NCBI RefSeq assembly: GCF_043555865.1
Contig: NZ_JBIGHY010000005.1
Span: 248,001 to 312,000 of the forward strand
Source: Pelomonas dachongensis
GTDB lineage: Bacteria; Pseudomonadota; Gammaproteobacteria; Burkholderiales; Burkholderiaceae_C
Direction: 5' to 3'
DNA: 64,000 nucleotides
The notes under the pieces were generated by a model, which was given only the letters and a program-made list of their open reading frames with translations, was not told the origin of the DNA and searched no databases. Both the position numbers and the translations under genes were made by a program. Positions 26,111-35,557 of the stretch are shown here, piece after piece. The first letter of the stretch is position 1. Each line of letters begins with the position of its first letter.

Positions 26111-26931
26111 GCGAGCCTTCCGCGCAACCAACGGCTGAACGCATCGCTCAGCATGACCAGCGCGATGAACACCAGCAGGATCGCGCTGACCTCGGCGCCC
26201 GCGAACATCTTGGCCGCGTTGTCCAGCTGCTGGCCCAGGCCGCCGGCCCCAACGAATCCCAGCACCACCGACGACCGCACCGCGCACTCCCAGCGGTAGA
26301 CGGTGTAGCTCAGAAGCTCGGGCAGGCTGCTGGGCAGCGCGCCGAACAGCAGTGCCTGCCAGCGCGAGCTGCCGGCGCGCAGCAGCGCCTGCGTGGGCGC
26401 GGGGTCGGCGCTCTCCAGGATCTCCGCGTACACCTTGCCCAGCATGCCCCCGTAGGCGATGGCGATGGCCAGCACGCCGGCCGTCGGCCCCAGGCCCACG
26501 ACGCGCACGAACACCAGCGCCCACACCAGTTCAGGGACGGAGCGCAGCGCCACCAGCAGCGCCCGCACACCGCGGCGCAGCCAGCGCGCCGGGCCGGGGT
26601 GCCCTTCCAGCGTGCTGGCCGACAGCCGCGCCGTGGACAGCAGCGAAAGCGGCACGGCGATGACCAGCGCCAACGTCAACCCGGCCGTGGCGATGGCGAC
26701 CGTGCGCCAGGTTTCGCGCGCCAGCAGCACGAGGAATTCGGCGTCCATCCTTGGCGGGAAGAACTGCACGAGAAAGCGGCCGGTGGCCGCCAGGCTGCGC
26801 TCGTCGAACAACGTCCACGGCTTGAACTCGGCCAGCACCAGCAGCGGCCACAGCAGCACGGCGCCGGCCAGCAGCGCGAGCGAGCGCCGGGCCAGCGCGG
26901 GGTCGCGCAGTGCGGGGGCCATCACCGGCAT
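26107..26931 (-). CDS. ABC transporter permease (PhnE-like), first copy
   Basis: A 274-residue PhnE-type permease. Hydrophobic helices begin at about residue 18 (SLALLAGAVLLWPLLVL); the motif FLVQFFPPRMDAEFLVLLARETWRT is shared with the second permease. The ATPase-contact segment is LPELLSYTVYRWECAVRSSV, continuing VLGFVGAGGLG. It probably forms a heterodimer with the second permease. Start MPVMAPAL lies 1 nt after the ATPase stop. GVGP-type specificity cannot be read. Confidence 0.9.
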   Translation of the reverse strand: MPVMAPALRDPALARRSLALLAGAVLLWPLLVLAEFKPWTLFDERSLAATGRFLVQFFPPRMDAEFLVLLARETWRTVAIATAGLTLALVIAVPLSLLSTARLSASTLEGHPGPARWLRRGVRALLVALRSVPELVWALVFVRVVGLGPTAGVLAIAIAYGGMLGKVYAEILESADPAPTQALLRAGSSRWQALLFGALPSSLPELLSYTVYRWECAVRSSVVLGFVGAGGLGQQLDNAAKMFAGAEVSAILLVFIALVMLSDAFSRWLRGRLA

Positions 26932-26932
26932 G

Positions 26933-27739
26933 TCAACGGCACATCGCCTGCGGGAGCGGCAACGGCTGTGCCGGAGGCGCCGCGTCGGCCATTGGCGCCA
27001 ACTGGCTGCGGTACAGCTCGTCCAGCAGCTCGCCACCAAGGCCGGCCGGTGCGCCGTCGTAGACGACGCGGCCGGCGCTCAGCGCCACGACGCGCGGGAA
27101 GCGCGCGAGCGCCAGGTCCACCTGGTGCAGGCTGCACACGAGCGCCGCACCGGCCTCGCGGGCGCCTTTCTGCAGCGCGGCCAGTGACCGCTCGGCGCGG
27201 GCGGGGTCCAGTGCCGCCAGCGGCTCGTCGGCCAGCCACAGCCGCGTGTCGGACACCAGCAGCCGCGCCAGGCCCACACGCTGGCGCTCGCCGCCGGAGA
27301 GCCGGTCGACGCGCAGCCAGAGCTTGTCGGGCAGGTCCAGCTTCTCCAGCGCGGCGTGCGCCAGCGGCGCATCCGGCGGGCTCCACAGCGTGCGCAGCGC
27401 GCGACCGAAAGACATGCGCGGCAGCCGCGCGGCCAGCACAGCGACGGCCACGCGCTGGCGCGGCGGCAGCGGGGGGTGCTGCGGCGCCAGCGCAATGCCC
27501 GTGCGCAAGAGCCGCCGCTCGCTGCGGGTCAGCACCCAGGGCTCGCGGCCTTCCAGCGCGAAGCGGCCGGCCAGCGGCTCCTGCATCAGCGCCAGCAGGT
27601 TCAACAGCGTCGTCTTGCCGGCACCTGACGCGCCGATGACGGCCACCTGCTCGCCAGCAGCCAGTTCGAGGTCGACCCCGTGCAGCACTGGCGCCGTACC
27701 GCCCAGCGCGGCAGCGGCGATGCCGCTCAGCGAGATCAC
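26933..27739 (-). CDS. ABC transporter ATP-binding protein (PhnC-like)
   Basis: A 268-residue ATPase. Walker A is GASGAGKTTLLN (about residues 36-47), the signature LSGGERQRVGLARLL, and Walker B LWLADEPLAALDP; the switch His is in CSLHQVDLAL. It couples ATP hydrolysis to the two PhnE-like permeases. It starts with GTG overlapping the stop of the binding-protein gene by 4 nt. Confidence 0.93.
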   Translation of the reverse strand: MISLSGIAAAALGGTAPVLHGVDLELAAGEQVAVIGASGAGKTTLLNLLALMQEPLAGRFALEGREPWVLTRSERRLLRTGIALAPQHPPLPPRQRVAVAVLAARLPRMSFGRALRTLWSPPDAPLAHAALEKLDLPDKLWLRVDRLSGGERQRVGLARLLVSDTRLWLADEPLAALDPARAERSLAALQKGAREAGAALVCSLHQVDLALARFPRVVALSAGRVVYDGAPAGLGGELLDELYRSQLAPMADAAPPAQPLPLPQAMCR

Positions 27740-28590
27740 TTCAGCAGACCAGCGTTCTCGGCAGCGGCCTTGATCCCGGTGTAGTTCTCGGGCTTGCTGG
27801 GGATGAACTTCGTCGCGCGTTGCAGGCCCAGGATCTCCTTGCCCTGCGGCGTGTTCGGGTCCAGCGCCAGGAAGGCGGCCTTGATCTTGTCCTGCAGCGC
27901 CCGCGGCATGTCAGCGTGGACCGACCAGTTGTAGTCGTAGTACGGCGGCGTCGTGTAGAAGACCTTGACCTGGGCCGGGTCCACCTTCTTCTCGGCGACG
28001 AACTTCTCCCACACCGAGATGTTCAGTGCGCCGGCGTCGACCTTGCCACTGGCCACCGCGGCGATGGTCGCGTCATGCGCGCCGCTGAAGGCGACGCGCT
28101 TCAGGTCGGTGTCGGGGTTGACCTTGGCGCCCAGCAGGAAGCTGCGCGGCATCAGGTGCCCGGAGGTGCTACTTTGCGAGCCGAAGGACAACGTCTTGCC
28201 CTTCAGGTCTTCCAGCTTCGCGATGCCGCTTTTCGCGTCGGTGATGAACACGGAGCGGAACTTCTCGTCTTCCTCACGCTGCACCAGCGGCACGATCTTG
28301 CCGCCGGAGCGCACGTTGGCCTGCACGAAGGTGAAGCCGCCGAACCAGGCCAGGTCGATCTTCCTGTTGACGACGGTCTCGACGGCTGCGGCGTAGTCGG
28401 TCACCGGCGTCCACTCGACCTTCATGCCGAGCTTGCTTTCGAGGTAGGCGCCCAGCGGCGCGAACTTGCGCGCCAGCTCGGTGGGCGACTCGTCGGGGAT
28501 GGCGGTCACGCGCAGCACGGCTTGTGCGTGGACAGCGGAGGCCACCAGCACAAGGCCGGCGACGAGGAAGCGGCGGGTCAGTCGGGTCAT
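27736..28590 (-). CDS. PhnD-like periplasmic binding protein (putative selenate-type subgroup)
   Basis: A 284-residue binding protein with signal peptide (MTRLTRRFLVAGLVLVASAVHAQA). Blocks such as IPDESPTELARKFAPLGAYL, DLAWFGGFTFVQANVRSG, VPLVQREEDEKFRSVFIT, FGSQSSTSGHLMPRSFLL, AFSGAHDATIAAVASGKVDA and YYDYNWSVH resemble the PhnD-related subgroup that has been called putative selenate-binding. That specificity is itself a prediction from neighbourhood with selenium genes, which are absent here. Phosphonate, phosphite or another oxyanion are alternatives. It is the first gene of the transporter and lies 9 nt after apbC. Confidence 0.85.
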   Translation of the reverse strand: MTRLTRRFLVAGLVLVASAVHAQAVLRVTAIPDESPTELARKFAPLGAYLESKLGMKVEWTPVTDYAAAVETVVNRKIDLAWFGGFTFVQANVRSGGKIVPLVQREEDEKFRSVFITDAKSGIAKLEDLKGKTLSFGSQSSTSGHLMPRSFLLGAKVNPDTDLKRVAFSGAHDATIAAVASGKVDAGALNISVWEKFVAEKKVDPAQVKVFYTTPPYYDYNWSVHADMPRALQDKIKAAFLALDPNTPQGKEILGLQRATKFIPSKPENYTGIKAAAENAGLLK

Positions 28591-28599
28591 GGCGTGTCC

Positions 28600-29694
28600 T
28601 CAGCTGTTCTTGGAAATGGAGATGGTCGGAAACTTGGACGAATAGTCCTTGCTCTGCGCCGCGATCTTGGACGTGAGCTTGCGCGCCAGCGCCTTGTACA
28701 GCGCGGCCACTTCGCCGCCGGGTTCGGCGGCGACTGTGGGAGTGCCGGCGTCGGCCTGGGCGCGGATGCTCATGGCCAGCGGCAGCGAGGCCAGCAGCTC
28801 GGTCCCGTACTGCTCCGCCATCTTCTGGCCGCCCTCGGCGCCGAAGATGTGCTCGGCATGGCCGCAATTGCTGCAGATGTGCACGGCCATGTTCTCGACG
28901 ATGCCCAGGATGGGGATGCCCACCTTCTCGAACATCTTCAGGCCCTTCTTCGCATCGATGAGCGCAATGTCCTGCGGCGTGGTGACGATGACCGCGCCGG
29001 TCACGGGTACGCGCTGCGACAGGGTGAGCTGGATGTCGCCGGTGCCGGGCGGCATGTCGATGATGAGGTAGTCCAGGTCTTTCCAGTTGGTCTGGCGCAG
29101 CAGCTGCTCCAACGCCTGCGTGGCCATGGGGCCGCGCCAGATCATGGCCTGATCGTCGTCCACCAGGAAACCAATGGAGTTGACCTGCAGGCCATGGGCG
29201 ATGTGCGGCTCCATGGTCTGGCCGTCGGTGCTCTCGGGCCGGCCGCTGGCGCCCAGCATCAGCGGCTGGCTGGGGCCGTAGACGTCGGCGTCCAGCACGC
29301 CCACGCGGGCACCCTCGGCATGCAGCGCCAGCGCCAGGTTGGCGGCCGTGGTGCTCTTGCCGACGCCGCCTTTGCCGGACGCGACGGCGATGATGTTCTT
29401 GACCCCCGGCAGCAGCTGTACACCGCGCTGCACGGCGTGGGCGACGACGCTCGTCGTGATGGTGACGTTGACGTTGCGGACACCCGGCAGCGTGCGGGCC
29501 GCGGTCTGCAGCGCAGCGCGCAGCGCGTCGTGCTGGCTGGCGGCCGGATAGCCAAGATCGACCTCGACGACGACATCGGCGCCGTCGATGCGCAGCGACT
29601 TCAACGCCTTGGACTCGCCGAGGGAGCGGGCGCTGCCGGGGTCGACAACGGCTTGCAGCAGGGGCCGCAGCGCGGCTTCGGAAATGGCGGTCAT
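28600..29694 (-). CDS. apbC: Iron-sulfur cluster carrier ATPase (Mrp/ApbC)
   Basis: A 364-residue P-loop protein. An N-terminal MIP18-like domain (about 1-90) precedes the deviant Walker A VASGKGGVGKSTTAANLALA with the invariant Lys. LDADVYGPSQP and MPPGTGDIQLTLSQ follow. The two Cys that bind the transferred cluster are in HICSNCGHAEH. The family loads Fe-S clusters onto apo-proteins. It is first in the long minus-strand run leading to the transporter and urease genes, with only 9 nt to the next start, so a shared transcript is likely. Confidence 0.93.
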   Translation of the reverse strand: MTAISEAALRPLLQAVVDPGSARSLGESKALKSLRIDGADVVVEVDLGYPAASQHDALRAALQTAARTLPGVRNVNVTITTSVVAHAVQRGVQLLPGVKNIIAVASGKGGVGKSTTAANLALALHAEGARVGVLDADVYGPSQPLMLGASGRPESTDGQTMEPHIAHGLQVNSIGFLVDDDQAMIWRGPMATQALEQLLRQTNWKDLDYLIIDMPPGTGDIQLTLSQRVPVTGAVIVTTPQDIALIDAKKGLKMFEKVGIPILGIVENMAVHICSNCGHAEHIFGAEGGQKMAEQYGTELLASLPLAMSIRAQADAGTPTVAAEPGGEVAALYKALARKLTSKIAAQSKDYSSKFPTISISKNS

Positions 29695-29821
29695 GGGCGG
29701 CAGGGCATCACGGCGAAACGGGCCGGAAGTCTAGCCCTCGCGGGCCGCCGGCCCTGGCACGCGCATTCTTTCTTAACAGAGGAGCCACATCGCGGCATGC
29801 CCGGCATGGCAAGCTGGCCAC

Positions 29822-32122
29822 ATGCCCTTCAGACGCCTTCGCATCCCTGCTGCCGTGGCGCTGGTCGCCTGCGGCGGCCTGCCTGCCGCCTTCGCCCAGA
29901 CCAACCCCGTCGCTCCCGCCACCCCGGCCGCCCCTCAGGCCGCCGCCTCGGCCCCCGCCCGCGCTGCCCGGCCGCCTGCACGCCAGGCCGCACCGGACGC
30001 CCGCACCAGCGAACAGCTGCAGCGCGTGGAAGTGAGCGGCACGGCCAGCGACAACGCCATCCGCCGCGCGTCGACGGCCAGCAAGATCGTCATCACGCGC
30101 GACGAGATCGAGCGCTATGGCGACTCCACCGTCGGCGAGGTGCTGAAGCGCCTGCCGGGCGTGACCACCGGCGGCCGCCCGGGCCGAGGCGGCGACGTGC
30201 GCATGCGCGGCATGGGCGGCGGCTTCACGCAGATCCTCGTTGACGGCGAGCGCATGCCGCCCGGCTTCTCGCTGGACCAGCTGCCGCCCGAGCAGGTCGA
30301 GCGCATCGAGGTGCTACGCGCGCCCACGGCCGAGTACGGCACGCGCGCCATTGCCGGCACCATCAACGTGGTGCTGCGCGAGCCCATGAAGAAGCGGCTC
30401 AACGAGTTCCGCGCCGGCGTTGGCTTCGAGCGCGGCAAGGCCAGCCCCAACATCAGCTGGAGCCGCAACGACAGCTTCGGCGCCGGCCACACCTACAACT
30501 TCAGCGTCAACGCGATGAGTGGCGAGCGGCTGGACGATGTCTTCAGCGACATCGTGCGGACGAACCGCATCACTGGGGCGGAGCTGCTGCAATCCACGCG
30601 CGGCACCAATGAGGGCACCCGCGAGAGCATCAACCTGAACGGCCGCGTGCAGTTCAAGCTGGGCGGGCAGGACACGCTGTCCATCCAGCCCTTCGTCGTT
30701 GTCAACAAGGGCGACAGCCGCTCGGACATCCTGCGCACGGTCACGCCGGCCGCCGTGGACGACTACGACCGCGTGCAGACCGAGGGCGACAACCGCTTCA
30801 CGATGGCGCGGTTGAACGCGCAGTGGCAGATGCGCCCAGATGCCGACACGCGCTTTGAACTGCGCGGTGGCGTGGGCGGCGCCAGCGGCGACAGCCACAG
30901 CCTGCGCCGCGAGAACTACCCGCAGCGCCCCGCCGACGAGCGTGAGCGGCTGCAGGAGGACACGACCAGCAGCCGCGACCGCAGCTGGAACCTGGTGGGC
31001 AAGTATTCGCGCAGCCTGCAGAACGACCACAGCCTCGTGTTCGGCTTCGAGGGCGAAGGCAACACCCGGAGCTCGCACCGTGTGACGTTGATCGACGGCG
31101 TCTCGCAGGAGGGGCTGGGCGAGTTCGGCGACGACATGGACGCGTCCACCACACGCTTCGCGGCCTATGCCCAGGACGAGTGGACCCTCGGCAAGCAGTG
31201 GGACTTCTACGCCGGCCTGCGCTGGGAGGGCATCAAGACCGAGAGCAGTGCGGTGAACTACGTCGTCAGCAACACCTCCAGCGTGTTCACGCCGCTGGCG
31301 CACGCGCGATACAAGCTGGACCCGGCCGGCCGCGAGGCCATCCGCATGAGCCTGACGCGCAGCTACCGCAGCCCGCAGCTCAACGACCTGATCGCCCGGC
31401 CCAGCATCAACACCGACGTGCGCCACGACATCACGACGCCGGACCGCGCCGGCAACCCGGACCTGAAGCCGGAGCTGGCGACGGGCGTGGAGATCGGCTA
31501 CGAGAAGTACCTGACCAAGGGCGGCATGCTCAGCGCCAACTTCTTCGCGCGCCGCATCAGCAACGTGATGCGCAACGTGATCGAGCTGGAGACCGTGTCC
31601 TGGAGCCCCACGCCGCGCTGGGTCGCCCGGCCGCGCAACCTCGGCAAGGCCAGCACAATGGGGCTGGAGCTGGAGGCCAAGTTCCGGCTGGACGAGTACT
31701 TCGACGACGCGCTGCCGATCAACGTGCGCAGCAACCTCAGCTTCTTCACATCCAAGGTGGGTGGACTGCCGGGGCCCAACAACCGCATCGAAGGCCAGCC
31801 CAAGGCGACGGCCAACCTGGGCTTCGACTACCGGCTGCGCTCAGTGCCGGTGTCGCTGGGCGCGTCACTCAACTGGACGCCGTCGTCCACCATCCAGCAG
31901 ACGGCGCTGACCGAGATCACCACCAACCGCAAGCTTGTCTCCGACGCGTTTGCGATGTGGAACATCACGCCCGAGCAGTCGCTACGGCTGTCGGCCAGCA
32001 ACCTGACGCCGCTGGACTACTACACCGGCAGCATCAGCATGACGGACACGCAGATCGTCACGTCGCGCAGCGGGGGGCCGAGCTATACGCAGTGGCAGTT
32101 GCGGTGGGAGATGAAGGTTTGA
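29822..32122 (+). CDS. TonB-dependent outer-membrane receptor
   Basis: A 766-residue receptor. A signal peptide ends near AFAQ; an Ala/Pro-rich stretch follows, then the plug domain (ITRDEIERYGDSTVGEVLKRLPGV, GMGGGFTQILVDGERMPPGF, QLPPEQVERIEVLRAPTAEY). The rest is a 22-strand barrel with typical SLTRSYRSPQLNDL, continuing ARPSINTD, and GNPDLKPELATGVEIGYEKY. The TonB-box candidate is near EQLQRVEVSG. It imports a siderophore, cobalamin, sugar or other ligand; nothing in the neighbourhood identifies it. It is divergent from apbC with 127 bp between. Confidence 0.93.
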   Translation: MPFRRLRIPAAVALVACGGLPAAFAQTNPVAPATPAAPQAAASAPARAARPPARQAAPDARTSEQLQRVEVSGTASDNAIRRASTASKIVITRDEIERYGDSTVGEVLKRLPGVTTGGRPGRGGDVRMRGMGGGFTQILVDGERMPPGFSLDQLPPEQVERIEVLRAPTAEYGTRAIAGTINVVLREPMKKRLNEFRAGVGFERGKASPNISWSRNDSFGAGHTYNFSVNAMSGERLDDVFSDIVRTNRITGAELLQSTRGTNEGTRESINLNGRVQFKLGGQDTLSIQPFVVVNKGDSRSDILRTVTPAAVDDYDRVQTEGDNRFTMARLNAQWQMRPDADTRFELRGGVGGASGDSHSLRRENYPQRPADERERLQEDTTSSRDRSWNLVGKYSRSLQNDHSLVFGFEGEGNTRSSHRVTLIDGVSQEGLGEFGDDMDASTTRFAAYAQDEWTLGKQWDFYAGLRWEGIKTESSAVNYVVSNTSSVFTPLAHARYKLDPAGREAIRMSLTRSYRSPQLNDLIARPSINTDVRHDITTPDRAGNPDLKPELATGVEIGYEKYLTKGGMLSANFFARRISNVMRNVIELETVSWSPTPRWVARPRNLGKASTMGLELEAKFRLDEYFDDALPINVRSNLSFFTSKVGGLPGPNNRIEGQPKATANLGFDYRLRSVPVSLGASLNWTPSSTIQQTALTEITTNRKLVSDAFAMWNITPEQSLRLSASNLTPLDYYTGSISMTDTQIVTSRSGGPSYTQWQLRWEMKV

Positions 32123-32272
32123 GGCTAGCTTGCCGGCTTTGAAGGGAGCGGTGCTACGAGCCCGTTTTCTTTGTTTGGGTCGCTTTTGCGGGGATCGCGT
32201 TGCCCGGTGCATAGCCGGGGCGGGGCTCACGGCAACCTCTCGATGAGCAGTACGCCTCGCCAAAGCGCCCAT
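32123..32272. other. Gap between convergent genes with possible repeat-like sequence
   Basis: This 150-bp gap between the receptor stop and the LapD stop has runs such as CCCGTTTTCTTTGTTTGGG and a local inverted repeat CCCGG-TGCATAG-CCGGG. I see no gene. The style resembles repeated intergenic sequence of related genomes, but this is unverified. Confidence 0.35.
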
Positions 32273-34198
32273 TTACTGCGCGCCTGAAGCCGTCACCCAC
32301 GGCCCCGTCAAACCATCCAGCTCGCAGTCCCACAACGCCTGCGCGTCCATCTCGTCCACGACGCCCTCGCCATAGACCTTCAAGGCCAGGCTGCGCAGCA
32401 TGATGACCATGCCGCGCACGAAGGCCACGCGGCCCGCCTCGCCAGCCACGCCGAGCAAGACAGAAGCGTCCAGCTTCACGTAGTCCAGCCCGGCCTGGTA
32501 GAGCCGCTCCACCTGAGCCAGACCCGCACCGGCATGCTCCAGCCCCAGCTTCACGCCCAGCGGGCGCAATTGGCGGCCCAGCTCCTGCAGGCGGTCGAAG
32601 TGCTCGGCGGCGGCCGACTCGGCCAGGTCCAGAAGGAGGCCGCGCGCCGCCTGCGGCAAGTTCGCGGCGAGGTCGCGCAGCTGCGGCAGGAAAGTGGCAT
32701 CTACCAGCGACGCCGGCGCGATGTTGATGCAGCGCGCCTGGCCGTCGGCCGCGATGGCCTGCAGCGCCAGCGACACCGCCAGCAGATCGATGGACGCTGT
32801 CATGCGCGCCCGCACCGCCAGCGGCAGCCACGCTGCGGCCGGCAGCACGTCGGCGTCCAGCTGCAACTGCAGCGGGCACTCCAGGTGCAGCAGGCGGCCA
32901 CCGCGGTCGCGCACCGCGAACTCCACCAGCCGGCCGCGGCGCTGCGCCACCGCCTGCTGCAGCTGAGCGCGCCACAGGCCTTCGCCCTGCTCGCGGCCCG
33001 GGCCCGCCGTCGCCACCACCTGCACCACGCTGCTGCTGCCGCTCACCTGGGCCTCGTGCTCCGCCCGCGCCAGCGCCGCGTCGGCCTCGCCCAGCCAGAC
33101 GCTGCTGGAGCGTTCCCGCGGCAGCTCCACGGCGCCCAGCGCCACCTGCACGCCGGCGCCGAACGCCGGCAGGCCGGCTCTCAGCGCGTCGGCTAGCGCC
33201 TGCGCCGTCTCGGCGGCCACGCCCTCGGCGGGCAGCCACAGCGCGAAGTCGCTACCGTTCAGGCGCCCGGCGCGGCAGCCCGCCACCGAGGAGGGGTAGG
33301 CCTTCAGCGCGGCTGCGAGCGTCTGCAGCGCGTCGTCCACGGCGCGGCGGCCCAGCCGCAGGTTCAGGCCGTGCAGGTCGTGCAGCCGCACCATCACCAG
33401 GCCGGCGACGACCGGGCCTTCGTCGCGCTGCAGCGCGGCATCCAGCTCGGCCAGGAAATGCTTGCGCGTCATGACACCGGTCTGCGGATCCAGGTAGACC
33501 TGCTCGCGCAGCACCAGCAGCTGGCTGGCCTGGGCCTCGAACATGTCCTTGACCCGCTGCACCATCGCGTTCATCGCGCGGGTCAGGCGCTGCAGCTCGG
33601 GCACGCGCGGCTCCACCACCTGGCCGAAGCGGCCCGCCAGCACGCCCTCGGCCTGCTCGACCGCGGCGTCCAGCGGCCGGCGGATGCGCCGCAGCCCCGC
33701 CCAGGCGGCCACGGCCGCCACGATGCCCACGCCCAGCAGCCAGGCCAGCAGCAGCCGCGAGGCGCGCCACAGCGCGTCGTGGGCATAGGTGGAATGGCTC
33801 TTCAACTCGACGACGCCGATCGCGTTCCAGCCGTTGGACAGCTGGGCCACGCCGGGCGCCACGTCCATGGGCACCAGCTCGCGGAACCAGCCCGGCGCCT
33901 CGCCGGCGCGCGGCGCGCCCACGCGCTCGAACAGCGTGCGTCCCTTGGCATCGCGCCAACGCACGAACTCGTAGGCACCGGTGTCGAACTGCGCCGACAC
34001 CAGCAGCTGGATCAGATCGGCATCGCCGCGCTGCTGCGACAGCGCCAGCGCCAGCGCCTGCGCGTTGTCCGCGTTCTTCAACTCCAGCTGCGTGTGCATC
34101 AGCCGCTGGGCCGACAGCGTGGACAGGCCCACGGCCCCCACCAACGCCGCCAGCACCACGGCCAGCAGCAACCAGGCCACCTGGCGCATCAACGACAT
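32273..34198 (-). CDS. lapD: LapD-like c-di-GMP effector with degenerate GGDEF and EAL domains
   Basis: A 641-residue inner-membrane receptor. TM1 is near residues 5-25, a periplasmic LapD/MoxY-type domain with ALALSQQRGDADLIQLLVSA spans about 26-145, TM2 about 150-172, then HAMP, a GGDEF-like domain with RLNGSDF in place of GGDEF, and an EAL-like domain with ECPLQLQ at the EAL position. Both are therefore probably inactive, as in LapD, which senses c-di-GMP and controls the protease LapG. The lapG gene follows 13 nt upstream in coordinates (34212-34886), transcribed first. No LapA adhesin or type I secretion genes are seen here. Confidence 0.9.
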   Translation of the reverse strand: MSLMRQVAWLLLAVVLAALVGAVGLSTLSAQRLMHTQLELKNADNAQALALALSQQRGDADLIQLLVSAQFDTGAYEFVRWRDAKGRTLFERVGAPRAGEAPGWFRELVPMDVAPGVAQLSNGWNAIGVVELKSHSTYAHDALWRASRLLLAWLLGVGIVAAVAAWAGLRRIRRPLDAAVEQAEGVLAGRFGQVVEPRVPELQRLTRAMNAMVQRVKDMFEAQASQLLVLREQVYLDPQTGVMTRKHFLAELDAALQRDEGPVVAGLVMVRLHDLHGLNLRLGRRAVDDALQTLAAALKAYPSSVAGCRAGRLNGSDFALWLPAEGVAAETAQALADALRAGLPAFGAGVQVALGAVELPRERSSSVWLGEADAALARAEHEAQVSGSSSVVQVVATAGPGREQGEGLWRAQLQQAVAQRRGRLVEFAVRDRGGRLLHLECPLQLQLDADVLPAAAWLPLAVRARMTASIDLLAVSLALQAIAADGQARCINIAPASLVDATFLPQLRDLAANLPQAARGLLLDLAESAAAEHFDRLQELGRQLRPLGVKLGLEHAGAGLAQVERLYQAGLDYVKLDASVLLGVAGEAGRVAFVRGMVIMLRSLALKVYGEGVVDEMDAQALWDCELDGLTGPWVTASGAQ

Positions 34199-34211
34199 GA
34201 TCCGTCCCTCA

Positions 34212-34886
34212 TCAAAGGAATCCCTCCGCCCGCACCTTGGCCACCACCTCGCGCCACAGCGACAGCCGCACCAGCGGGTCGCCCTGCGTCACCTGCCCCA
34301 CGCCCTGCCACAGGCCGTCGGTGTTGAAGCTGAACACCGGCGTCAGGTCGGGCCGTTGCGAAGCGGGCAGCACCTCGGTCCGCAGGTTGTCCAGGATCAG
34401 CGGTTCGGCGTCCGGCTGCGCATGGTAGGCCAGCACCATGTGGGCCAGCGAGCGCCCGTCCATGCGGGCCCGCACGTAGACCATGCGCAGCCGCGCCGCC
34501 GGCACGCCGCTGGCCACGAGGCTGAAGTACTTGGCGATGGCGTAATCCTCGCAGTCGCCCGCGCGCCGCTCCAGGCTCTCCAGCGGGCTGGCCCAGTAGT
34601 CCGGCAGGCCCCAGGTGACGGCGTCGTCGCGGAAGGCAAGGCGGCGGTTGAAGAAGTCGTTGATATCGCGCAGCCGCTGCGGCTCGTCCTGCGCCGCGCT
34701 GCGCTCGATCTGCAGCAGCAACGCCTGCGCCTGCTCCGCCACGCGCGGGCCGCGCTGCGCGGCGACCTCCAGCACCCGGGCCGCGTCGTAGGCCGTCGCC
34801 AGCATCGCCGGGCTGGCCATCAACGCGGCCAGCCACCAGCGGATCAAGCCCAGACGGAGGGCAACGCGGAATGGGCGGGTGGACAA
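34212..34886 (-). CDS. lapG: LapG-like periplasmic cysteine protease
   Basis: A 224-residue bacterial transglutaminase-like cysteine protease. The catalytic triad is C112 (RAGDCEDYAIAKYF), H149 (SLAHMVLAYH) and D166 (LILDNL). An N-terminal hydrophobic stretch (LIRWWLAALMASPAMLATA) is a probable signal peptide. LapG cleaves large surface adhesins when LapD is not bound to c-di-GMP, releasing cells from biofilm. The start appears to be TTG at 34886, without a clear ribosome-binding site; a start a few codons downstream is possible. It is 13 nt ahead of lapD. Confidence 0.9.
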   Translation of the reverse strand: MSTRPFRVALRLGLIRWWLAALMASPAMLATAYDAARVLEVAAQRGPRVAEQAQALLLQIERSAAQDEPQRLRDINDFFNRRLAFRDDAVTWGLPDYWASPLESLERRAGDCEDYAIAKYFSLVASGVPAARLRMVYVRARMDGRSLAHMVLAYHAQPDAEPLILDNLRTEVLPASQRPDLTPVFSFNTDGLWQGVGQVTQGDPLVRLSLWREVVAKVRAEGFL

Positions 34887-34969
34887 GGAGGGGCGGCGGG
34901 CCGAAAGTGGATTTCACTGTACCCGCGCGCTGGCCGCTGCCGCCCCGCGCGCAGCGGCGCGGTGTGACC

Positions 34970-35440
34970 TCAGGCCGGGGACGAGCGCAAGCCGTAGGTC
35001 TTGTCGCCCACGAAGAGGTACTCCGCCCGCAGAACCGCCTCGCCCTGCTCGCCGGCAAAGGTGAAGCCCAGCACCGCGAGCGCCGTGCCGGGCTTGATCT
35101 CGTCGACGCTCCAGGCCTGCATGCGCGTCAGCGGCGCCAGCTCGACCTCCCAATGCCGGTCACGGCGTGTCGGCACTTTGGCCTTGCCCAGCAGTGCGGC
35201 GCCGTCGACCTGCGCGGTTTGGCGCGGCAGGCTGCGCCGGGCGAAGTCGGCGGGCAGCGCCAGGTTCTCGGGCACCTCCAGCTGCAGTTCAGCATGGGGA
35301 TTGCGCCACGACACCTTGACGGCCTTGCCGCTCAGGTAGATGGGGCGATCCTGGTCGAAGCTGCTCCAGCCATGGTGGGCAAGCACGGGCAGGCTGCCCA
35401 GCGCGGGCAGTGCGGCAAGCAGGGTGCGTCTTTGCATCAT
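34970..35440 (-). CDS. DUF6152-like secreted protein
   Basis: A 156-residue protein with signal peptide (MMQRRTLLAALPALGSLPVLA) followed by HHGWSSFDQDRPIYLSG, a histidine pair and pattern typical of DUF6152 proteins. The remainder is a small beta domain (VKVSWRNPHAELQLEVPE, WEVELAPLTRM). The two His after the cleavage site could bind metal. GGAG lies 9 nt before the ATG at 35440. It lies downstream of a membrane protein gene on the same strand (117-bp gap), an arrangement commonly seen for this family. Function unknown. Confidence 0.78.
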   Translation of the reverse strand: MMQRRTLLAALPALGSLPVLAHHGWSSFDQDRPIYLSGKAVKVSWRNPHAELQLEVPENLALPADFARRSLPRQTAQVDGAALLGKAKVPTRRDRHWEVELAPLTRMQAWSVDEIKPGTALAVLGFTFAGEQGEAVLRAEYLFVGDKTYGLRSSPA

Positions 35441-35557
35441 CAACAACTCCTTCAGTTGCATTCCGTGCCCAGCGCCGGGCCGCGCCCAAGCATCGCCGTT
35501 CCCTCGCGGGGACCGCCTGGGCACGCCCGTGTTCAGCGGCGCGACCGGGCGAGGGAC

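Noticed and set aside
27820..30243. An 807-codon plus-strand frame opposite the binding protein and apbC
   Set aside because: Antisense to two conserved genes; repetitive composition.
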